Below are positions 1-4,852 of a stretch of 9,006 nt of DNA, one piece after another. Source of the DNA: a bacterium (lineage in GTDB: Bacteria; Calditrichota; Calditrichia; RBG-13-44-9; J042). Numbering within the stretch: position 1 is the stretch's first letter; every line of letters begins with the position of its first letter. The DNA is taken from the NCBI GenBank assembly GCA_015494485.1, contig WGBF01000592.1:1-9006 (forward strand). The letters run 5' to 3'. The notes below the pieces were generated by a model, which did not search any database, was not told where the DNA came from, and saw nothing but the letters and a program-made list of their open reading frames with translations. Made by a program: the position numbers and the translations under genes.

Positions 1-3
1 CCC

Positions 4-30
4 TCAAACTCAGTAAAATCATGCCGATAT
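4..30 (+). promoter_or_regulatory. Sigma-28 (FliA/SigD)-like promoter for the chemoreceptor
   Basis: The octamer GCCGATAT at 23-30 is identical to the Bacillus SigD -10 consensus and one base from the enterobacterial FliA form GCCGATAA. Fifteen bases upstream, TCAA at 4-7 matches the -35 core TAAA at three of four positions. The -10 ends 46 bases before the start codon at 77, which is a normal leader length. Flagellar sigma factors commonly drive chemoreceptor genes, so the position is biologically sensible. The element is read by eye. The -35 is imperfect and its upstream context is cut by the window edge. Confidence 0.55.
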
Positions 31-39
31 CCTACTGAG
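9..39 (+). repeat. Inverted repeat overlapping the chemoreceptor promoter
   Basis: CTCAGTA (9-15) is perfectly inverted as TACTGAG (33-39) around a 17-base centre that contains the putative -10 element. No T-run follows it, so it does not look like a terminator. It could be an operator for a dimeric regulator or a chance 7-bp repeat. Confidence 0.3.
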
Positions 40-76
40 ATGATTACATACGTATTTCACAAGGAGGCGATTTAGA

Positions 77-2326
77 ATGAGTATTCGGGGCAGATTTATT
101 GTGGGATTTTTGGGATTGGTGGGGCTATTAATCGTAAACACTGTTTTTACGATTCATGTTATTAAAAAATTAACCGATGGGGCGGAAGTTATAAACGAGG
201 CAGGCAAAACACGGGCATTGAATTACCGTATTGCTGCCAATGTATTATCCGGATATGTCACGCAACAAAAGCCGGACAATCTGGATGAAATTTTTTCGCA
301 TATCAATTCAATTTTAGGGCTGGTTCAGAAATGGAGCACACGCCTGGATGAGGCGCATCAACTGGCAGTCCGGCAACGCGTGGAAACGCTGAAACAACAA
401 CTTCAAAACTATCTGGAATTAAGTACGCGGGCACTTAGTGATTCCGAGGCGGCTACCCGCGTTTATCCAGCAAGTAAAAAAATATTTGATACGGCTAACA
501 ACCTGGTGCAATACGTGGCCTCTGTTCAGGAAGCGGAAGTAAAGCAAGCCCGGCTGTCATTAGTGCTAATGTTTGTGATGGATGGTTTGCTATTGGCGAT
601 TATCCTGTGCTATGCGTACATCCGGTTTATCAAGCCTCTGGGTAGTTTGCGGGATTACGCAGGGGAGGTAGCGAAAGGTAATTTTAACGCTATGGTTAAA
701 GACCGGTTGGTTGGGGAGATTGAAGAATTATATCATGCCCTGAATCAAATGGTGGGCACCATTCGCCATAAAGAAATGGTGGTAAAAACATTAATCGATA
801 CCGCTGTTTCTGTGGTACAAAAACCCAATATTGAAGAAATCGGCAAGGTAATTACGGAGGGAGCCCGGAAGGTGTTGCGGGCTCAGTATGCGGCTTTTGG
901 TGTGTTTGGCGCAGATGGAAAAATTGAACATTTTGTTACGTCCGGCATGGATGAACAAAGTATACGTCGCATTGGACGGCTGCCAGAAGGAAATGGGTTG
1001 TTAGGATTATTGCAGCGCCGTAAGGATACCTTAATTGTAAACGGTATGAAAAAACATCCACAATCCAGTGGGTTTCCGCCCGGACACCCACCCATGAACA
1101 CGTTTATTGGAACGCCCTTGGTTTTTGAAGGACATAGCTTTGGGAACCTCTATGTTACCGAAAAAGAAGGTGGTGAACCGTTTGATGAGGAAGACCGCGT
1201 TACCATTGAGTTGCTGGCCAGCCTTAGCAGTGCGGCCATTAGTGCCCGGTTTAATATCCAGAAGATAGAAGACAATCAAAAATATCTGGCTAAAGAAGTA
1301 CAGCGTATTCTGGATGTGGTGGAACATTTTTCCCAGGGTGATTTTGCAGTTTATTTACCCGAAACGGCGGAAGATCCCCAAATTGAACGGCTGTATAAAG
1401 GCCTGCAGTCCATGGCGGCCAATCTGGCGGAAGTATTAAAACGAATTCAAAATATGTCCTTCAATGTTAAAGAAGCCATGGCGGAATTGGGGAACGTCAC
1501 CACCCAAATTGCCCAGGGAATTGAAACTCAGGGGGCGGAAGCATCGGAAATTGTGGGTGCCGTTGAGGAAATGAGTTCCACTATTCGTGAGAATGCGGTT
1601 AATGTAAGTCGTTCGGCGGAGAATGTGGAAAAGGCCACCGAGCTGGCGAAAAAAAGCACTGAAGATATTGAAAGTGCCACGCAGCAATTTGTAAAGATTG
1701 CGCATTCCGTAGAAAATTTAAGTACCATAATAAACAAAGTTACCAAATCCTCCGAAACAATCGGGGAAATTATTCAGGTTATTGATGAAATTACGGAACA
1801 AACCAATTTGCTGGCATTAAATGCTGCCATTGAAGCCGCCCGTGCGGGAGAACATGGTCGGGGCTTTGCCGTGGTAGCTGATGAAGTCCGAAAATTGGCG
1901 GAAAAAACGAATACGTCGCTGGGAGAGATAAAATCCATTACAGAAGAATTGTTGGAAGGAACCCGTTTGGTGGAAAAAGCCATTAAAACCAGCGTGGAGG
2001 ATGTACACAAAGGATTAAAGCTGGCGGATAATGTGGAAACGGCTTTGCAGAATATTATTAAAACCATTCAGGAAGTGCATCAAATTATTGTTCAGCAATC
2101 CAGTTACAGTCAGGAACAAGCAGATGCCTCCCAGCAAATTAGCGAAAGCATTATTTTAATCAATAATCTAACAAAGGATTTTCAGTCAGGTATCACCAGC
2201 ATTTCCGCTACTGCCGACCAGTTACAGGTAATGGTGAATCAACTAAACGAAGCAATTAGCAAATTTCATTTCCACGCTGAAGAACATAGAGCAGAAAGTC
2301 AAAAACCAGTGTTTTCTGCAAGTTAG
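77..2326 (+). CDS. Methyl-accepting chemotaxis protein with P-box sensor domain and DosS-like GAF domain
   Basis: This is a membrane chemoreceptor of 749 residues that would signal to CheA/CheW. Visible order: TM1 about 8-28; an extracytoplasmic helical domain about 30-158 that opens with the P-box-like motif INEAGKTRALNYRI (39-52), as in NarX/NarQ/PilJ; TM2 about 159-183; HAMP about 184-236; GAF about 240-395; a second HAMP-like segment about 400-457; then the signalling coiled coil. The conserved hairpin tip lies at about 571-611 (EITEQTNLLALNAAIEAARA onward). The GAF domain carries GFPPGHPPM (332-340) and FGNLY (355-359), which match mycobacterial DosS/DosT. H337 aligns with the proximal haem ligand H149 of DosS and Y359 with Y171. 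No CheR-binding pentapeptide is seen at the C-terminus. The start is fixed by AAGGAGG at 61-67, nine bases upstream. The chemoreceptor role is near certain. Ligands (haem, oxygen, nitrate-like anion) are inferred. Confidence 0.95.
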   Translation: MSIRGRFIVGFLGLVGLLIVNTVFTIHVIKKLTDGAEVINEAGKTRALNYRIAANVLSGYVTQQKPDNLDEIFSHINSILGLVQKWSTRLDEAHQLAVRQRVETLKQQLQNYLELSTRALSDSEAATRVYPASKKIFDTANNLVQYVASVQEAEVKQARLSLVLMFVMDGLLLAIILCYAYIRFIKPLGSLRDYAGEVAKGNFNAMVKDRLVGEIEELYHALNQMVGTIRHKEMVVKTLIDTAVSVVQKPNIEEIGKVITEGARKVLRAQYAAFGVFGADGKIEHFVTSGMDEQSIRRIGRLPEGNGLLGLLQRRKDTLIVNGMKKHPQSSGFPPGHPPMNTFIGTPLVFEGHSFGNLYVTEKEGGEPFDEEDRVTIELLASLSSAAISARFNIQKIEDNQKYLAKEVQRILDVVEHFSQGDFAVYLPETAEDPQIERLYKGLQSMAANLAEVLKRIQNMSFNVKEAMAELGNVTTQIAQGIETQGAEASEIVGAVEEMSSTIRENAVNVSRSAENVEKATELAKKSTEDIESATQQFVKIAHSVENLSTIINKVTKSSETIGEIIQVIDEITEQTNLLALNAAIEAARAGEHGRGFAVVADEVRKLAEKTNTSLGEIKSITEELLEGTRLVEKAIKTSVEDVHKGLKLADNVETALQNIIKTIQEVHQIIVQQSSYSQEQADASQQISESIILINNLTKDFQSGITSISATADQLQVMVNQLNEAISKFHFHAEEHRAESQKPVFSAS

Positions 2327-2356
2327 CAGTGCAGAAAAAATATCGGGAATAACCAC

Positions 2357-2395
2357 ACAGGCAGGCGTTTGTTGTAAACAGCCTGCCTGTTTTTT
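2357..2395 (+). terminator. Intrinsic terminator of the chemoreceptor gene
   Basis: ACAGGCAGGC (2357-2366) pairs perfectly with GCCTGCCTGT (2381-2390). The loop can pair further (GTTT with AAAC). A run of six T follows (2390-2395). It lies 31 bases after the stop codon and makes the chemoreceptor gene a single transcription unit. Confidence 0.92.
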
Positions 2396-2516
2396 ATTTG
2401 GGGACATCAAATTAAAGGGCATATTGTTTCATCATATTTTTTATCACTAACAGGTAGGGAAGTAATCAGTTATCCGGTGTTTTTCAACTGTTTTCGCTAC
2501 CATTTTCCCAAAGTAG

Positions 2517-2544
2517 TTGATTTTTTGATACGGATGTGTAATAT
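2517..2544 (+). promoter_or_regulatory. Candidate sigma-70-type promoter for the transporter (distal)
   Basis: TTGATT (2517-2522) and TAATAT (2539-2544) are separated by 16 bases and resemble the -35 and -10 hexamers. The -10 lies about 120 bases before the start codon, implying a long leader. In such AT-rich DNA this match could arise by chance. Confidence 0.3.
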
Positions 2545-2599
2545 TCAGCTCTATAAAAAAATAAAACGTTCCATGCATCGGTTTCATTAGCCTTCTTTG

Positions 2600-2632
2600 T
2601 TAGTTGCATTCCTTAACTAATTCCAACATAAA
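2600..2632 (+). promoter_or_regulatory. Candidate proximal promoter with overlapping inverted repeat
   Basis: TTGCAT (2604-2609), a 17-base spacer and CATAAA (2627-2632) form a plausible promoter 31 bases before the transporter start. The inverted repeat TTAGTT (2600-2605) / AACTAA (2615-2620), with a 9-base centre, overlaps the -35, a typical place for a repressor or LysR-type site. No regulator gene for it lies in the window. Confidence 0.3.
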
Positions 2633-2663
2633 AAATTAAAATTTTAAAGGGTAAAGTGGAACA

Positions 2664-4220
2664 ATGAAAAAGAAGAACACAAGAAATACACAAAAAATAA
2701 AAACCAGTAAAGGCGGAATGTGGATTACCCGGTTTCTGGAATTGGTAGAACGGGTCGGAAACGCCTTGCCCCATCCGGCTACATTGTTCGCCCTTTTTGC
2801 TGCAGGGGTGGTCGTGTTATCCTGGGTAGCCGCACAATTTAATTTAAGTGTGACCCATCCCGGAACCGGTGAGCTGATTAAGCCGGTTAATTTGTTAACC
2901 GTGGAAGGGCTTCACCGCATCATTTCTGAGATGGTGAAAAACTTTACGAATTTTGCACCGCTGGGAGTGGTGTTGGTTGCCATGCTGGGTATTGGGGTAG
3001 CGGAAAATAGTGGCCTGATTGGCACCGTGTTACGCCTGCTGGTCATTAGTGCTCCGCGGCGATTAATTACATTTGTGGTGGTTTTTAGCGGGGTACTTTC
3101 CAATGCTGCCAGTGAGGTGGGCTACGTGTTGCTGGTGCCTTTAGGGGCAATAATTTTTTTAGCGGTAGGGCGTCATCCCATTGCCGGGCTGGCAGCGGCA
3201 TTTGCTGGCGTTTCCGGTGGGTACAGCGCCAATCTGGTATTGGGTACTGTGGACCCGTTATTAGCCGGACTTTCTCAGGAAGCGGCTCAGATTATTGACC
3301 CCAATTATCTGGTAAATCCGGCAAGCAATTGGTATTTTATGATTGTTTCCACCTTTTTAATTGCTGCTACCGGCACATGGGTGACGGAGAAAATAGTCAT
3401 CCCCCGCTTGGGAGAATATCGGGGTTCGCAAAAGCCCGAGGAACTGCGTCCATTAACTTCTGAGGAAAAACGCGGCCTTAAATATGCGCTGGTTGCTTCT
3501 GCCATTTTAGTCGCCGCAATTCTAATTGGTTTAATCCCGGAAAATGGTTTTCTGCGGAACCCGACGGACGGCAGTATTTTACATTCGCCATTTATCAAAG
3601 GTATCGTGTCGTTCATTTTTATCGGAGGTGCTACTGCTGGCATTGCCTACGGAATTGGTGCCGGCACTATTCGCAATGATACGGATGTCATGAAAGGGAT
3701 GGGCAAAGCGATGGAGCGTCTGGGCCTTTATCTGGTGCTTTGCTTTTTTGCCGCCCAGTTTGTGGCCTACTTTAAATGGACCAACTTGGGGCTGATTTTC
3801 GCCGTAGAAGGGGCTGAAATCCTGCGGGCCAGCGGTCTGGGGGCTATTCCGTTGATGATTGTCTTTGTCCTATTTTCTGCTTTGAGCAATATGTTTATGG
3901 GCAGCGCGTCGGCCAAGTGGGCAATTCTGGCACCTGTTTTTATTCCCATGTTCATGTTGTTGGGCTTTGCTCCCGAATTGATTCAGGTGGCGTACCGCAT
4001 TGGGGATAGCGTGACAAATATTATTTCGCCCATGATGTCTTATTTTGCATTAATCATTGCGTTTATGGAACAATATGATGAAAAAGCCGGTTTGGGTACC
4101 TTAATAGCCACCATGTTGCCTTATTCTATTGTCTTTTTACTCAGCTGGATTGTATTGCTGGCCATCTGGATTATACTGGGTTTACCCCTTGGTCCCGGAG
4201 CACAGTTATTTTTAAGCTGA
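2664..4220 (+). CDS. AbgT-family transporter
   Basis: This is an inner-membrane transporter of 518 residues, with about ten or more hydrophobic segments after a lysine-rich cytoplasmic N-terminus. Family hallmarks include SNAASEVGYVLLVPLGA (near 146-162), SANLVLGTVDPLLAG, SASAKWAILAP (414-424) and RIGDSVTNIISPMM (445-458). The residues reported as functional in Neisseria MtrF (D193, S417, W420, R446, D449, P457) have apparent counterparts at D197, S416, W419, R445, D448 and P456. E. coli AbgT imports p-aminobenzoyl-glutamate, whereas MtrF and YdaH were described as exporters of sulfonamides, so the direction here is open. No abgA/abgB hydrolase or abgR neighbour is present, which weakens a folate-salvage operon. 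The ribosome site before the ATG is weak (GTGGA at 2656-2660). The later ATG at 2718 has its only purine tract too close, so 2664 is kept. Confidence 0.92.
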   Translation: MKKKNTRNTQKIKTSKGGMWITRFLELVERVGNALPHPATLFALFAAGVVVLSWVAAQFNLSVTHPGTGELIKPVNLLTVEGLHRIISEMVKNFTNFAPLGVVLVAMLGIGVAENSGLIGTVLRLLVISAPRRLITFVVVFSGVLSNAASEVGYVLLVPLGAIIFLAVGRHPIAGLAAAFAGVSGGYSANLVLGTVDPLLAGLSQEAAQIIDPNYLVNPASNWYFMIVSTFLIAATGTWVTEKIVIPRLGEYRGSQKPEELRPLTSEEKRGLKYALVASAILVAAILIGLIPENGFLRNPTDGSILHSPFIKGIVSFIFIGGATAGIAYGIGAGTIRNDTDVMKGMGKAMERLGLYLVLCFFAAQFVAYFKWTNLGLIFAVEGAEILRASGLGAIPLMIVFVLFSALSNMFMGSASAKWAILAPVFIPMFMLLGFAPELIQVAYRIGDSVTNIISPMMSYFALIIAFMEQYDEKAGLGTLIATMLPYSIVFLLSWIVLLAIWIILGLPLGPGAQLFLS

Positions 4221-4228
4221 AAAAAGTA

Positions 4229-4257
4229 TTGCTAATTAGGAGTGAATCCTATATATT
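4229..4257 (+). promoter_or_regulatory. perR promoter with palindromic operator in the -35/-10 spacer
   Basis: TTGCTA (4229-4234) and TATATT (4252-4257) are separated by exactly 17 bases, a good sigma-70 promoter. The spacer holds the 15-bp palindrome TAGGAGTGAATCCTA (4237-4251), with arms TAGGA/TCCTA. A repressor bound there would block RNA polymerase, as expected for an autoregulated Fur-family gene. The predicted transcript starts near 4264, giving a leader of about 50 bases before the ATG at 4315. A nearly identical palindrome precedes katG. Binding by the adjacent repressor is inferred. Confidence 0.65.
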
Positions 4258-4314
4258 GCTCACTACGAATTGGGTGTGAGTCGCAAAATCGGCAGATGGA
4301 AAGGAAAAAGTAGT

Positions 4315-4740
4315 ATGGACATAAAGCGGTTAGAAGAAGTATTCCGGCAACACAATTTGAAGGTAACGCCACAACGCATTGCGATTTATCAGGAACTTAT
4401 CAATTCCAGTGAACATCCTTCGGCAATCAATATTTACGAGCGAATAAAAGCCCAGTATCCCAACATTTCTCTGGACACCGTTAATCGTACACTCCTGACA
4501 TTTGCGGAAATCGGGTTAGTGCGAATTGTGGAGGGTCGGGGAGATCCCAAGCGCTTTGACCCCAATTTGCACCCCCATCACCACTTCCGATGTATTAAAT
4601 GCGGGAAAATTATTGATTTTTACAACGAAGAATATGATGCACTGGATGTTCCGTCCACGTTAAAAGACCGATTCATCATTACCTCCAAACGGGTAAATCT
4701 GGAAGGTATTTGTGATGAATGCCAAACCCGAAGCGATTAA
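4315..4740 (+). CDS. perR: PerR-type peroxide-responsive Fur-family repressor
   Basis: This is a 141-residue cytoplasmic metalloregulator, the usual Fur-family length. A winged-helix DNA-binding half (about 1-80) is followed by a dimerisation half. Aligned to Bacillus PerR, all five regulatory-metal ligands are present: H34, D82, H88, H90 and D101 (PerR H37, D85, H91, H93, D104). The aspartate at the last position is linked to peroxide sensing, whereas Fur-like iron sensors usually differ there. Two CxxC pairs (C93/C96 and C133/C136) form the structural zinc site. The recognition helix reads SLDTVNRTL, with N57 where most relatives have Tyr. ATG 4315 is chosen because AAAGGA (4300-4305) lies nine bases upstream. 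A TTG at 4270 would add 15 unconserved residues and start only a few bases from the predicted transcription start. The katG neighbour supports a peroxide-response role. Confidence 0.88.
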   Translation: MDIKRLEEVFRQHNLKVTPQRIAIYQELINSSEHPSAINIYERIKAQYPNISLDTVNRTLLTFAEIGLVRIVEGRGDPKRFDPNLHPHHHFRCIKCGKIIDFYNEEYDALDVPSTLKDRFIITSKRVNLEGICDECQTRSD

Positions 4741-4761
4741 GAAAATTTTTTTCTTTTTAAA

Positions 4762-4776
4762 TAGGAGTCAATCCGA
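4762..4776 (+). promoter_or_regulatory. Second copy of the putative PerR operator, upstream of katG
   Basis: TAGGAGTCAATCCGA matches the palindrome in the perR promoter at 13 of 15 positions and keeps the inverted-repeat layout (TAGGA/TCCGA, one arm mismatch). It lies 76 bases before the katG start codon, just after the A/T tract TTTTTAAATA that could include a -10 element. No clear -35/-10 pair was identified, so how it would act on katG is uncertain. The right arm overlaps CCGA-AA-TCGG (4773-4782), another small palindrome. Confidence 0.6.
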
Positions 4777-4799
4777 AATCGGAGCAACATTTGAATCGT

Positions 4800-4822
4800 A
4801 TTGGTAATGAAATTGCACCAAT
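4800..4822 (+). repeat. Inverted repeat in the katG leader
   Basis: ATTGGT (4800-4805) is perfectly inverted as ACCAAT (4817-4822) with an 11-base centre. It ends about 17 bases upstream of the katG ribosome-binding site. It could be a second operator or an mRNA hairpin. No T-run follows, so it is not a terminator. Confidence 0.35.
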
Positions 4823-4852
4823 TCATCAAAACATAATTGAAAGGAGAAGTCT

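Larger units (their letters stand above)
2396..2663. other. AT-rich intergenic region upstream of the transporter
   Basis: About 270 bases contain no convincing reading frame or RNA gene. Two weak promoter candidates and a short inverted repeat (TTAGTT at 2600-2605 with AACTAA at 2615-2620) are listed separately. A second repeat, TCAACT (2484-2489) with AGTTGA (2515-2520) followed by six T, has a long loop and few GC pairs, so it is not called as a terminator. Confidence 0.6.

Noticed and set aside
2484..2526. Possible terminator TCAACT...AGTTGA followed by six T
   Set aside because: The stem is only six mostly weak pairs with a 25-base loop, and the strong terminator at 2357-2395 already closes the upstream gene.
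4259..4280. CTCAC...GTGAG inverted repeat just downstream of the perR promoter
   Set aside because: Five-base arms around a 12-base centre are easily expected by chance, and nothing similar precedes katG.
4270..4314. TTG-initiated N-terminal extension of the Fur-family protein
   Set aside because: It adds 15 residues not typical of the family, lacks a good ribosome site, and begins only a few bases after the predicted transcription start. The ATG at 4315 has AAAGGA nine bases upstream.
4741..4758. A/T-rich GAAAA...TTTTC tract after perR as a terminator
   Set aside because: The potential hairpin is almost entirely A-T pairs with a tiny loop, too weak to call. Read-through from perR into katG remains possible.
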